A stretch of DNA of 64,000 nt, from contig OU862919.1 of NCBI GenBank assembly GCA_917880885.1, positions 11,054,001-11,118,000 on the forward strand. Reading direction: 5' to 3'. The position numbers and the translations under genes are program-made. The stretch is from Limnephilus marmoratus. Lineage: Eukaryota; Arthropoda; Insecta; Trichoptera; Limnephilidae. The notes beneath the pieces were generated by a model. It had not been told where the DNA came from, did not search any database, and saw only the letters and a list, made by a program, of their open reading frames with translations. This document shows positions 53,791-64,000 of the stretch, one piece after another; the first letter of the stretch is position 1, and each line of letters begins with the position of its first letter.

Positions 53791-54741
53791 AAGGCGTGAC
53801 CAAGGGAAACAGAATTAATTTTATATATAAATATATATTAGTTGTAGGCATTAGTTCATTTACTACTGTTTTCAGGTGTCCTACTAGTTCATCGGCTTTT
53901 CTGTCTAAATTTCTTTGTTATCGCAGATCCACTTTTTGTTTTGTAATGCCGTACATAATTTATCCGTATTATAGTTCTTTTTATTCCTGTATATTACACT
54001 TCGTGTTCCCTGAGGCTTCGGACTATTATATCTTTGTAATAATTGTTTCGTGATCAGATATTTTGACTTCTTTTGCAGCAGTAACTTCCGCGTAAAAGTC
54101 ATTTGAAATTACCAAATCAATCATGGTTTTACAGTTTTTTCATATTCTTGTATAATTTTTGACAAGTTGCTTAGGCAATTTATGATGGTTTGTAATATTG
54201 TACTTTTTGTATTGAATATTAAAATCTCCACAGGTGATTATCAAGTCTCTTGTATTTATTTGCTTACGGCACCATTCTTCAAAAAAATCTAAGAATTTTG
54301 TCATTTTGATTTGGGGAATGATAAATAGCTGCATAGGTTCCCAGCTTAAAATCCTTCAATAGCCAGTAGGTATCCAGATATTATTTTTATCTAGTTCCGC
54401 ATTTTTCGTGACTTTGTAAGAGATATTGTTTTGATTTAATGTGATAACTCCACATGTATGCCTGCTAAATGAGTCGCATCTAATTGTCGTATAGCCCTGA
54501 AATGTTGTTTCATTTTGGTTAATTTCTTCTGTAATACAGGTTTTGCTCATCATCATCATGTGCAGTTTGTATTCTTTTAGCATGTTTTCGACTTTTTCGA
54601 TAGGTGCTAGGTTTCTCTGGGTCTCCTACCGCCCCCCTGAAAGTCTGAAACGCCCCCCAATTGTCTCTTTGCCTTCTACCGCCCCCTGAAGGTCTGAAAC
54701 GCCCCCCAAGGGGGCGTTATCGCCCACGTTGGGAACCTATG

Positions 54742-54749
54742 ATCTAGTC
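54742..54749. other. 8-bp palindrome centre (ATCTAGTC)
   Basis: The two arms are separated by exactly 8 bp, the length of a hAT target duplication; ATCTAGTC matches the outer GTCTAAAC at five of eight positions. Confidence 0.8.
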
Positions 54750-55705
54750 CATAGGTTCCCAACGTGGGCGATAACGCCCCCTTGGGGGCGTTTCAGACCT
54801 TCAGGGGGGCGGTAGAAGGCAAAGAGAAAATTGGGGGGCGTTTCAGACTTTCAGGGGGGCGTTAGGAGACCCAGAGAAACCCATAGCTAGTTTGCTAGCA
54901 CATATCGAAGAAGTCGAAGACATGCTAAAAGAATACGAACTGCACATGGTGATGATGGAAGAAATTAACCAAAATGAAACAACATTTCAGGACTATTCGA
55001 CAATTAGATGCGACTCATTTAGCAGCAGGCACACAGGTGGAGTTATCACATTAATTCTGTACTGTATGTGTGTGAGTGTGTAAACAACATCTCTTACAAA
55101 GTCACAACAAATGCGGTACTAGATAAAAATAATACCTGGATACCTACTGGCTATTGAAGGATTTTAAGCTGGGAACCTATGCAGCTATTTATCATTCCCC
55201 AAATCAAAATGATACAAAATTCTTAGATTTTTTTGAAGAATGGTGCCGTTAGCAAATAAATACAAGAAACTTGAAAATCATCTGTGGAGATTTTAATATT
55301 CAATATAAAAAGCACATGATTACAAATCGTCATAAATTGCCTGGGTAGGAAGCAACTTGTCAAAAATTATACAAGAATATGAAAAAACTCCAAAGCCATG
55401 ATAAATTTGGTAATTTCAAATGACTTTTACGCGGAAGTTAATGCTGCGGAAGAATTCAAAATCAATCTGATCACGAAACAATTATTACGAAAATTGGATA
55501 CAATAGTCTGAACACGAAGTATAATATATATATAATATATATCTTATATATACAGGAATAAAAAGAACTATAATAAGGATAAATTGTGTACGGCATTACA
55601 AAACAAAAAGTGGATCTGCGATAACCAAGGAAATTTAGACAGAAAAGCCGATGAACTAATAGGACACCTGAAAACAGTAGTAAATGAACTAATGCCTACA
55701 ACTAA

Positions 55706-56527
55706 TATATCTTCTCTTATATATAAAAATGAATCGCTTAATGTGTTGCTAAGCGCAAATCTCGAGATCAGCTGAACCGATTTCGCTAATTCTTTCTTTT
55801 TCGAATATTCCTTGAAGTACGAGAATGGTTCTTACGGAGAGAAAAATTAAGAAAATTGCCCAGAAAATTGGATAATTTTAGAAAACCTATTACTAACCTA
55901 AACGACTATCGCACGTTTGACAGTACGCGTGTTTGAGAAGGATATTTTGCAAAACAATGATTGTTAAATAAAATTCAATTTTTGAAAATCTTTAAGTTGA
56001 TAAATTTATTTAAAGTAGTTACTCCCCTAATAGTTTGAATCGAATCAAGAATTTTAGATATTTTAAATAGGTACCTATGTTAGGTACCAAATTTAATATA
56101 CATGAAAAATGGAAATTTGAATAAAAATTGTAAAAGGTGGCACGCGGGCTGTTTAAAAACTGAATGTACTGGGATTGAATATATGGAACGCGGGAGGAGG
56201 GTTGGCGGTACGAGGGAGCGGTAAAGGGAAGAGGGAGGGTGGGGAAGGTGAAAGGCGAAGATGAGAGGGGGGAGGGGAACCTGGGAGGGGGAGGGGAACG
56301 TGGGAGGGGGAGGAGAACTCGGGAGAAGGGTTTGCGGGACGGGGGAAGGGGGGGGAGTGGAGTGGGGAGAGGGAAGGTGGTGGTGATGGAGTGGGAACGC
56401 GAGAGGGGAAGAGGACGCAGGAGAAGAAGATGAGGTGGAAGGGAAACGGGACGAATGGAAAAGAACACTCAGGGAGAAACAATTTCTTTATTAAATGGCA
56501 TAGCAACGCATGCCGGGACCAGATAGT
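55706..56527 (-). mobile_element. RTE-type retroposon copy, right arm only
   Basis: Left end TATATATAAAAATGAATCGC with the reverse 3' signature (CTGAACCGATTTCGCTAATT), the purine-rich tract at 56,180-56,420, and GCATGCCGGGACCAGATAG at the right. It entered at the 3' end of the shared RTE copy. Purine-tract ORFs of 138-149 codons are not genes. Confidence 0.75.
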
Positions 56528-56539
56528 ATTTATATATAA

Positions 56540-57117
56540 AATGAATTCCTGTTTCCCTTGGTCACGCATTCATTTCACTTTTTTTAAAAAGTTTCCCAAT
56601 ACTTTGTAGAAGGTTCTTACGGGAAGAAAATTTAAGAAAATTGCTCAGAAAATTGGATAATTTCAGAAAACTTAACGACTATTTTAACTTCACACGTTTG
56701 ACAGTTCGCGCGTTTGACGAAATTGAATTGTGTTTTCGAATGTTTTTTTTGTAAAAAAAGAATTATCTATGGGTTATTTACATTATCGATTTTTTAAATA
56801 GATACCGACGTTAGGTACCAAATTTGATTGATTGTTCTTGTAATATATAAAAATGAATATTTGTTTTGAATGAAAAGCGAAAATTTGAATAAAAAAATTG
56901 TAATAGGAGGCACGCGAAATGTTTGAAAACTGAATGTACTGGGACTGTTATATGGAACGCGGTAGGGGGATTGGCGGGACGGGGAAGTGGAAGAGGGGAG
57001 GGGGTAGGCGGGGAAGGTGGAAAGGGAACGCGGGAGGGGAAGGAAATGCGGGAGGGGAACAGGGAAACAATTTATTTCTTTAAAAATGGTATATCAACGC
57101 ATGCCGGGAACTAGCTA
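56540..57117 (-). mobile_element. RTE-type retroposon copy, shared by both arms (right arm)
   Basis: Mirror of 53,224-53,790: starts near TTCCCTTGGTCACGCATTCA, contains GACAGTTCGCGCGTTTGACG and a shorter purine tract (56,960-57,065), and ends GCATGCCGGGAACTAGCTAG. Confidence 0.75.
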
Positions 57118-58711
57118 GTAGTATATTAAAAGATACAAATAAATAGTATACCTACGAAATCCCTAAATATTCTAAAAAAACAAAGGGATACAGCTTATAA
57201 AGCCTGTAAAATACAATTTCCAGAAGAAAGGTGGGAAACCTGTAAGAAACTTAGAAACATGTAAAGGTACAGAAATAAAACATACCAGAAATTCGTATTC
57301 GAGGCTAAAAATTATTACCTCTCAAAAAGATTCAAGAAAAATGTGGACTACACTTAAAGAAATTATAAGTGGCAAACAGAGGGAAAACATTAAGGAAGTT
57401 CGGTTCCCGATGGAGTTGAAGATGATAAAATTAAAATAGCCAAATTTAATACCAAGTGTCGAAAACATAAATAAGAGTATTTCATTATTCACAGATACTT
57501 CTTCTCAGTCATCGGAAAGATGAGAGAATAATAATATTTTCAGGTAACAGTGAGTAGGTATTTAATGAAAATTTTTAATACAATGACGCAAAAATCATCG
57601 ACGTCTGGAATTACTATAGGCATAATTAAATTTAAGTAGTTGCACTAATAAATTAATCTGTGTTAAAGTAAATTTTTCCGCAGTCGTGGAAAACTTCCAT
57701 AATAACACCAATGCCCAAAATAATAAATGCTAAAAATTTCGAAGTCCTCAGAAAAATAAATGGATAACCTACATATGAACAAATACTAGAATCCATAGTT
57801 AAAGAAGAGATGAGAAAATTTATTTATTTAATTATGTAAACTGAAAATAAATGTAACTAAAAGTAAATTCATGGTATTAGAGAAGAAACTCAACGAAATT
57901 ACTACCCTTAATATAGAAAATCAAAATATTGAAGAAGTAGAAGAAATTAAATACTCAGGAACCATAATCTATAACAAATTAAAACTAAACACTGACTTTG
58001 AAATGTTAAATTAAAAAATTGCAGAAAAGAATAAAATGAAAAAGAAAAGTAGGATAAAGGGAAAGTTAGACGTCAAAACACGGAAATTGGTCTACAGTAC
58101 CACTGTAGCGTGTCACGTGAATTACTGCACAAGTGTAAGCTTTCTGAGCAATAAAACCCAAGTAAAAAAAAATAAAAATAATTCAGAACGGTTCCACGCC
58201 AACTCAGAATTAAACCATCTCAGAAAGGTCATTAAAAGCTATGAAAAAATACATTTAAATATAAAATTGCCAGTAATCCTAACCTACACTTAATCAATAT
58301 TTTTTTTATCATCACTCTTTAATGACCTTTATGAGGTACTTCTGAGTTGGTTTCATTCTGAGTTGGCTGGTCACCAAATAAAATATACAATAAAAAATAA
58401 ATAAAAAAACGCATCTTGCCCCATCCTTTCTCCCCCCCCCCCCCGCCCCGTTAGTAAATATAATCGTGACGACAATTGCTGTTTCAGATTTACGAGTTGG
58501 GGGGCGTTAGAAAAAAAAAATATTCTCAAAGTGGGCGGTGGTCAAAAAAAGGTTGGGAACCTATGGTCTAAACCAACCACAAAGTGCAGAAGATCGTCGT
58601 GTGCTCTAATCAGTACACTTTAAGATGCAACACGATTAAGTTTTACACCCTTGTTAGTCAGTCATCCATTAAAGAAAAGTGATATTGTTATTTTTTAATA
58701 AATATTTTTAA

Positions 58712-59705
58712 AATGGCTCCTAAAGTGCCAAAACGTGCCAATTTGTCGCCCAAAGAGAAGCAAGGCCATTGCACTTCATGAAGAAGGCTACACATATGAA
58801 GAAATTGCAACAATATTGGGGGGAGGAGCTACCAAGTCTGCAGTAAGAAAAGTTTGCCAACGCTGCAAAGAGTCTATAACTACAAAAACAGTCCGAAAAT
58901 CGTCCAAAATCCAAAGGTTACGCCACAAAATGAAAAGAGCATGTGTTGCCTTACCCTACAGAACCATCGTCCAACATCCAAAGATATTAACAAGGTCGTT
59001 AAAGCTGCTGGACTCGATATTACTGATATGACATTTAGAAAGAAATTAGGCAAAAATAATAAAAGTCTAACCAAAACATGAAACAAAGGCATAAACGGCT
59101 GAAATGGGCTGTAACATATAAGAAATGGACTTCAGAAGACTGGGCAAAGGTGACATGGAGTGATGAGACCAAAATTTTCACTTTTGAGAGTGATGGAATC
59201 AGATTTGTTCGTTGCCATCATGTTGAAGATGTGATATCAGAATGCACTACTGCGACAATGAAACTTCTTCTGAGTGTAATGGTGTGGGTTTGAATGATAA
59301 GGGATAGTTTTGTACGTCTGGAGTGGTAGAAGGCACAATTAAGGCTAAAAGTCATCAAAATGTGATTTGAGCCAAAATTATTGCTCAGCACAATGATTTG
59401 TTCGAGGGGAACCGTGGTAAATGCAATTTCCAGCAGCAAAGACCCCCATGCCACATAGCAAAACGAGCATGAAATGCTTACAGAACCACTATATTGTTGT
59501 TCTACCTTGGCTAGGAAACCATCTGGACTTGAATCCTATTGAAAATATCTGGTCTAGAATGAAAATACTGGTTCCAAGTCGCAAATCCAGCAATAAAAGA
59601 GAAATAATTGAAATAATTTTTTCAAACATGGTTCCATGTCATCAAACCTATAAATTAGTGACGTTTTATGGACTCCATGCCTTGAAGACTTTAGGAAGTT
59701 ATTAA
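58712..59705 (+). pseudogene. Tc1-like transposase, frameshifted
   Basis: Start at 58,712: MAPKVPKRANLSP, then a frameshift near 58,755 to AIALHEEGYTYEEIATILGG (first helix-turn-helix), another near 58,900 to DINKVVKAAGLDITDMTFRK (second helix-turn-helix), a short deletion and frameshift near 59,080, then RLKWAVTYKKWTSEDWAKVT and WSDETKIFTFESDG (first catalytic Asp in SDE). The second Asp region is degraded near 59,440 (AAKTPMPHSKT where intact members have a QQDNAPCH-like block). The third acid is in LDLNPIENIWSRMK at about 59,528-59,570. Family members are about 340 residues; this copy spans the full length but has at least four breaks. Confidence 0.88.
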
Positions 59706-59996
59706 ACTTAAAGGATTTCGAACGAAATACTAACTTTAAATGGTAATTTGAAATATTATGCAAAATCTTCGTAACTAATAAATAATTTGTGTTTTGCCAT
59801 GTCGTTGTTTTATTAAGCATTTTTGTTATTTTTCTAAAAAAACATTTAAATCTATTCAAAATATAACAGTATAATATGTTGTTGAATCAATTAGCTAACA
59901 AAATTATACTTAAACCCCAACGTGATTTAAAGAAGAGCGAATGAACATCTAATACAAGAAATTTATGAAAAGTGTCCATACTTAAGTCCACTAGTG

Positions 59997-61744
59997 CATA
60001 CATATAATAAGCTTCATGAAACGCATTATTGTTTGACGCAGTAATGAAAGCTTGCGAGATGTAAAGAAGCGATGAGAAATTTAATTAGAGTTGGTTTAAA
60101 ACGTATTTTGCTAAATAAGAAACAACCATTAAATTTTCTACCAATTTCATTAAAATTAAAAAGCATTGTTTAATAATATTCTTTCTGAACGTATTTAAGA
60201 GAATCCGAGCGGATTTCAACAATTACTTTTTATGTCTTGTACTTTCGGTCTTCATTGTACTACAAGCTGTGGCGGACTTAGGCATTGGGCTAAGCCCTTA
60301 ATGCTCGTACGTTATTGCAATTCTGTATCCCGCTAATTTGGCTCGCACGTGCGGTACCATGTAACATGTGGATTAGCTGAAGTAATCGCTGGGAATGGTG
60401 ACAACCAAGCCAGAATTTCTAAAAGTCCATAAAATTCGAAATAAACTTAGCAATTCAGACCCTTTTCGTTAAATAACAATTTGTAATAGTTGCAATTGGT
60501 TACAAAGAATTAAGGCTTCGCGAAAATGCACGTTGAATAAGTTCAGAGTCTTTTGACATGTGTAAGGCTTTTTTATACTCATTTAATTAACACAATGAAA
60601 CAAAGACAATCTACACTCTGAAATAGAATTAGCTATCACTATAATTTGGAAAGCGTGATAGCTTTATTACTCAGCTTCGGCTCAGATTCAGATGAAAAAA
60701 TAAAGCAATACCCAACTTTACTTCTTTTTGACAGTTAAAGGGTTATTCAAAAGCTCGATGGCATACGTTCAATACCAAGATGCTGGAGCCATTTTTAGAG
60801 AATTTCTGTTGTTGCAGACAAACGATTTTCGACGTTATGGTTGCAAAGATTTTTTAAAGTGAAACTTCTATAACCCCGCTAAGATTTGAATTTCGGATGA
60901 AACGGATATGACGATTACTGCCCTGCGACGCAACAACTGCGCTCATTTGACTATGATGTCACTTTTAAAGGCTCCTATTGGTTGAGATATCAAACGGAAA
61001 TTACGCTGGTCTGCGCTCATTGGTTGCTTTGATTATGACCTCACTTTTCACAAGTATTGATTGAGATTGTTTTGGTAAAGTTTCGCTTCTACCGCGTGTA
61101 AACATCGCTCGAATTTTTTAGGTGTTTTAATGGTTTTCATGACATTCAAAGGTTCGTTCGTTACTAAATGTGTTACATGATTAATTTTCTCGATTTGTGA
61201 CTTTAGTGTAGGAAGGTAGACGGCACAAAACAATACAATTTCCTAGCAGCAATCTTCTTTGTTCTCTACCTTTGAATTTCCCTTCAAAATATAGTGAAAA
61301 ATTTTAATAATACACAGTTTTCTATTAAATATTTATGCCATAGCATAGAACTGCATATAAACCGCACAGAAATGCAGTAATATTATACGATACGAAACAG
61401 CAATAACCCAGATTTGCTCCCAAGTACACGTTTACTTGCAATTGAATAGACGTCAAATCCCGGAGTAGCATGTCTTAAAGTTCCAACTTAGAGTACCTAC
61501 AGACCTCGAGTCTCCAGTAAAACTATAAACAGAACTTCCACTGAGATAAAATAGCGAGATATTTCGGTAGCAGTTCCGCATGTACAACTGGGTGGGTCAG
61601 AATGGAACAAGTCTATCAATATATTATTTCCGAGATATTTTTTCAGTTCGGTTCGGTGCCGATATATTGGCGTTATTTGAAATACATTTTTTACATTTAA
61701 ATAGAAAAATAACGGTATTAGCAGCTACTTACCATAAGTAATAT
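59997..61744. other. No gene seen
   Basis: Fairly AT-rich without repeats that I recognise. Around 60,860-61,110 is a moderately GC-balanced stretch with no open frame. Likely intron. Confidence 0.4.
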
Positions 61745-62590
61745 ACTGAGTGTCTCAAAAAAAGTTTATACTTATTTTGCTTACTGAGTGAACCGAACTT
61801 TTGGGAATTCAGTAGCTATTGAGCATTTCTCGGGAGCGACCGCGCGTTGTGCGTGCGTGAGTTTTACAAAAATGGTGATTCGGCGATTGAAGCCTGTAGC
61901 GAGTAGAAGATTCTGCAATATTCGAGGTTTTCGTCACTTTAATGACGCGCCAAGCATTCCTCTCATTCAAAAATGGGTCAAAAAATTTGAAGAGATCGGT
62001 ACAACGCTGGCAAAACCAAAATCCGGGCGACCAAGGTGACCGAGAACGGTAGAAAACGAAGAAAGTGTTTATCAAAATTTTCGTGACTACCCAAACCTTT
62101 CGATTTGGAAGCGCGCAAGTGTTTTAAATGTGCATAGGTCATCATTACGCAGCATTTTGCACAAAGACCTAATGCTGCACCCCTACAAACTTACTGGCTA
62201 TAACCGAAGAACATGGTTCTAGCAAGACGGAGCAACATTACATACGTCCAATACGTCTCTGCCATGAGTTCGTGAAATTTTCCCTGCCAAATTGATCTCT
62301 AGGAGAGGTGACATAAATTAGTCTCCTTGTAGTCCTGATTTAACCCCTGTGGACGTTTTCCTGTGGGGTTATCTCAAATCTAAAATGTATGCCGACAATC
62401 CGACTTTCCTGGCACAATTAAAAGAAAATTTCCATCAAGAAATGGTTTCCAACGCGATGGTTTAAATTTGGACGATATTATTTTTTATAAATAAATTCCC
62501 AAATTGTGTATTTTAATATTTAATAAACATTTTTTCGATGGAAACCCTACTTTTTTTTTAATCAATAAACTTTATTTTGAGACACCTATA
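61745..62590 (+). mobile_element. Mariner-like element, internally deleted
   Basis: Ends GAGTGTCTCAAAAAAAGTTT and, inverted, AAACTTTATTTTGAGACACC, next to TA-rich flanks. Inside, plus-strand text gives AVIEHFSG-like start, VIRRLKPVASRRFCNIRGFR, SIPLIQKWVKKFEEIGTTLA and KPKSGRPR (N-terminal helix-turn-helix), HRSSLRSILHKDLMLHPYKL, then QDGATLHTSN (second catalytic Asp) and CSPDLTPVDVFLWGYLKSKM (third acidic position as Asp or Glu by family). The segment holding the first catalytic Asp is deleted and stops occur, so it is inactive. About 846 bp against roughly 1.3 kb for intact relatives. Confidence 0.85.
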
Positions 62591-62749
62591 TAACAATCAA
62601 AATATGCTTATTTATATGTATGTATGTGAGTTGTTTATGTAGGTATTACTATATTAAGCATAGGAAATGTTTGAAACTTTCACAATACCTTCTTTCCATC
62701 CTCGCGAAGGTTTCTGGATTATTACAACCACATGACAATACATCTGAAA

Positions 62750-63347
62750 AGTATTTTAATCATTACAAAAGCTCTTACGAAACTGTCAAAAATGTCAAAC
62801 TTTGAAAAAAAAAACAATGATTGTTAGATCAAAATTCAATTTTCGAAACTCTTTAAATTAATGACTTCATTTGAAGTACTCACCTAATATATTAAATGAC
62901 ATTTTGCAAACCATCGATTGTTAAATCAAAATTCAATTTTCGAATAAATTCTTTAAATTACTGAATTTACTTGAAGTACTAAGTAAGTAAGAATTATAGG
63001 TATTTTAATTACGTACCTGTGTTAGGTACTAAATTTAATTGATTGTTGTTATTATATACAAAAATGAATATTTAAAACAAATGAAAAATTTAAATTTAAT
63101 GTAGTGGCACGTTAGTTGTTTAGAAACTGAATGTACTGGGACTGAAAATATGGAACGCGGGAGGGGGGTTGGAAGGACGGGGGAGCGGAAAGGGGGAGAG
63201 GGAAGGCGGGGAAGGCGCGGGGGGAACGCGCGAGGGGAAGGGGAGATCGGAGAGGAAGGGGAGTCGGAGAGGGAATGGGACGAATGGGAAAGGACACCCA
63301 GGGAGAAACAATTTCTTTATTAAGTGGCATTGAAACGCATGCCGGTA
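62750..63347 (-). mobile_element. RTE-type retroposon copy (reverse)
   Basis: ACTGAATGTACTGGGACTGA, purine-rich tract at about 63,150-63,290, AGGGAGAAACAATTTCTTTA and the reverse head GAAACGCATGCCGGTAAAT. A duplicated block, ATTGTTAAATCAAAATTCAA (62,817 and 62,917), lies on the 3' side. No ORF of significance. Confidence 0.65.
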
Positions 63348-63438
63348 AATCGCAAGTATTCTATATAACTTAATTTATTTCTTTACATTACTTAGGTACT
63401 AGGCACCTCGTTAGGTGTGACCCTCAGATCATAGTGTA

Positions 63439-63809
63439 AAGAACGATACTCAACAGCCTAATAATTATGCGTTATACGCTGGCAACTCAGCCGACGTTAG
63501 CTTGCATTCCTTCCGTTCGACAAAGTTACCGAACCTCATTCGTTTTTCAACGACCCGACGTGCGGCTGTATGTTAGAGTGTCGTTCCTTATAAATCTTCT
63601 GAATTTAATACTTGTCGTGTTTTACTAAACTTAAATAAATCTTAACTCCAGTATTAAATATTTCTTTCAATTAAATCACGGTACATTTGGTAACCCAGTG
63701 GAGTCAGATAAGGAAGTGTAGAGAAGTAAGTATAACCATCACGCGGCTCGCAGAACAGAGTCTGGCGGACGCCATTATACGAAATCTACCCACACAACAT
63801 TTCTTACCA
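63439..63809 (+). mobile_element. Probable 5' LTR of an LTR retrotransposon
   Basis: Starts with TGTAAAGAACGATACTC (start inferred from TG) and ends TTCTTACCA just before the primer-binding site. TATAAAT at about 63,589, AATAAAT near 63,636 and a GC-balanced U3 support LTR identity. The left limit is not proved, since the second LTR is outside the window. Confidence 0.6.
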
Positions 63810-63812
63810 AAT

Positions 63813-63830
63813 TGGTGACCCCGACATGAC
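63813..63830 (+). promoter_or_regulatory. Primer-binding site complementary to tRNA-Trp
   Basis: TGGTGACCCCGACATGAC begins three bases after the putative LTR end. The complement of insect tRNA-Trp's 3' end reads TGGTGACCCCGACGTGA, so 16 of 17 positions agree. It marks minus-strand primer use typical of Ty3/gypsy-like elements. Confidence 0.75.
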
Positions 63831-64000
63831 GTAGTTGATAGGACTGTCCCATAATGTTTGTTTCATTGCAGTGCTATTGACAGATTAGATAGCTTAACAT
63901 TAATAATCACTACTAAATAATTAAAAAAATAAAGGTGAAAGCCTCTTGTACATATAATCCATGAACAAATTAATTACATACCTGGTAGTTTGTTTTTGAA
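63831..64000 (+). other. Start of the LTR element's internal region
   Basis: Untranslated leader by position. No gag reading frame is seen before the window ends. Confidence 0.4.

Larger units (their letters stand above)
51470..54600 (-). pseudogene. Jockey-superfamily LINE: endonuclease and reverse transcriptase, left arm
   Basis: From 54,600 downward: MLKEYKLHMMMMSKTCITEE and FQGYTTIRCDSFSRHTCGV (start of the APE-type endonuclease), LIITCGDFNIQYKK (catalytic D.N motif), ISDHETI-like SDH motif near 54,050, then the linker KLKEIISGKQGENIKEVRFP near 53,000, VPQGFVLGPLLF (52.0 kb), an ADDTLLY catalytic box with the first Ala intact (NSADD) and YLGIIIDNKLK. Stops and frame changes are frequent, so it is dead. 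A different LINE tail with poly-A (52,446-52,790) and an RTE-type copy interrupt it. Full-length members would carry an upstream ORF1, which is absent. Confidence 0.8.
51039..54741 (-). mobile_element. hAT-like composite element, left arm of palindrome
   Basis: Begins CATAGATTCCCAACC and ends GTTGGGAACCTATG (inverted ends). GTCTAAAC precedes it at 51,031-51,038. It holds, from left: a G-run (51,157-51,176), a nested 175-bp MITE (51,241-51,415, 27-bp perfect ends), a non-LTR retrotransposon on the minus strand, and an RTE-type insertion at 53,224-53,790. GC-rich repeats of GGGGGCGTTTCAGAC type lie at the inner end. No hAT transposase is present. Confidence 0.85.
54888..58160 (+). pseudogene. 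Jockey-superfamily LINE, right arm, polymerase core deleted
   Basis: HIEEVEDMLKEYELHMVMM at the start is the endonuclease N-terminal part (less decayed here than in the left arm), followed by CGDFNIQYKKH near 55,290. After two RTE-type insertions come the linker (KEIISGKQRENIKEVRF near 57,370), KNFEVLRKIN and ESIVKEEMRKFI, then a jump at about 57,825 to the post-catalytic KSKFMVLEKKLNEITTLNIE segment. The VPQG and ADD boxes are missing, so the arm cannot encode a polymerase. Confidence 0.78.
54750..58565 (+). mobile_element. hAT-like composite element, right arm of palindrome
   Basis: Mirror image of the left arm, CATAGGTTCCCAACG to GGTTGGGAACCTATG, followed by GTCTAAAC at 58,566-58,573. It carries the same non-LTR retrotransposon, the same RTE-type insertion (56,540-57,117) and the same nested MITE (58,197-58,366), plus one extra RTE-type copy (55,706-56,527), and it lacks about 430 bp of reverse transcriptase present in the left arm. 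Confidence 0.85.
50761..59996 (+). mobile_element. Tc1-like element split by a 7.5 kb palindrome
   Basis: The ends CACTAGTGGACTTAAGTATG + GACACTTTTC (50,761-50,790) and their exact complement (59,967-59,996) are a 30-bp terminal inverted repeat. TA precedes the left end; the right side has CATA, so the TA duplication is slightly decayed. Removing the insertion at 51,039-58,573 leaves about 1.7 kb, the normal Tc1 size, with one transposase pseudogene. Confidence 0.9.

Noticed and set aside
56019..56569. 149- and 138-codon ORFs in the palindrome's right arm
   Set aside because: Translation of a purine/pyrimidine tract in an RTE-type insertion that is absent from the left arm.

Overview
The window looks like the interior of a very large insect gene. 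It is AT-rich, has no bacterial-type gene packing, and is filled with nested transposon debris (non-LTR retrotransposons, tRNA-headed SINEs, LTR elements, Penelope-type hammerhead ribozymes, and hAT, Tc1/mariner and Harbinger-type DNA elements). The insect order cannot be fixed from sequence alone. Only one host gene is recognised: a class B (secretin-family) G-protein-coupled receptor on the minus strand. It is seen as two clean internal exons, 39,075-39,248 (extracellular loop 2, TM5, intracellular loop 3) and 22,259-22,382 (TM6, extracellular loop 3, start of TM7). Both have consensus splice sites and they join in frame across a 16.7 kb intron. Earlier and later exons must lie outside the window, so almost everything else is intron.

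Layout. 1-12.2 kb: old LINE tails, MITEs, a tRNA-Thr-like repeat and a 19-bp minisatellite. 12.2-24.1 kb: two inverted copies of a 1.15 kb non-autonomous element; between them lie a TAA-flanked Harbinger-type element, several Penelope-type hammerhead motifs (one pair inside a 164-bp-arm inverted repeat) and the TM6 receptor exon. 24.3-25.2 kb: a GC-rich island with TATA box, arthropod initiator and polyadenylation signal, perhaps an LTR. 25.9-31.6 kb: long hairpins, a 13 x 17 bp minisatellite and ATTC arrays. 32.2-38.8 kb: nested elements, namely a solo LTR inside a SINE, a SINE and a Harbinger-type MITE inside an RTE LINE, and TIR elements. 39.1 kb: the TM5 receptor exon. 40.6-50.6 kb: a tRNA-bearing hairpin, inverted 15-bp minisatellites, a five-unit 115-bp tandem repeat and a small hAT MITE. 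50.8-60.0 kb: a Tc1-like element split by a 7.5 kb palindrome. 61.7-62.6 kb: a decayed mariner-like element. 63.4-64.0 kb: an LTR followed by a tRNA-Trp primer-binding site, the start of an LTR retrotransposon running off the window.

The most unusual structure is the palindrome at 51,039-58,565. Two inverted copies of a hAT-like element, each carrying the same dead non-LTR retrotransposon and the same nested insertions, abut across an 8-bp spacer and are flanked by an 8-bp target duplication. The most functionally interesting small signals are seven sequences with hammerhead-ribozyme cores, several with good helices I and II. No intact transposase, reverse transcriptase or other long ORF was found; most short ORFs are chance products of repeats.
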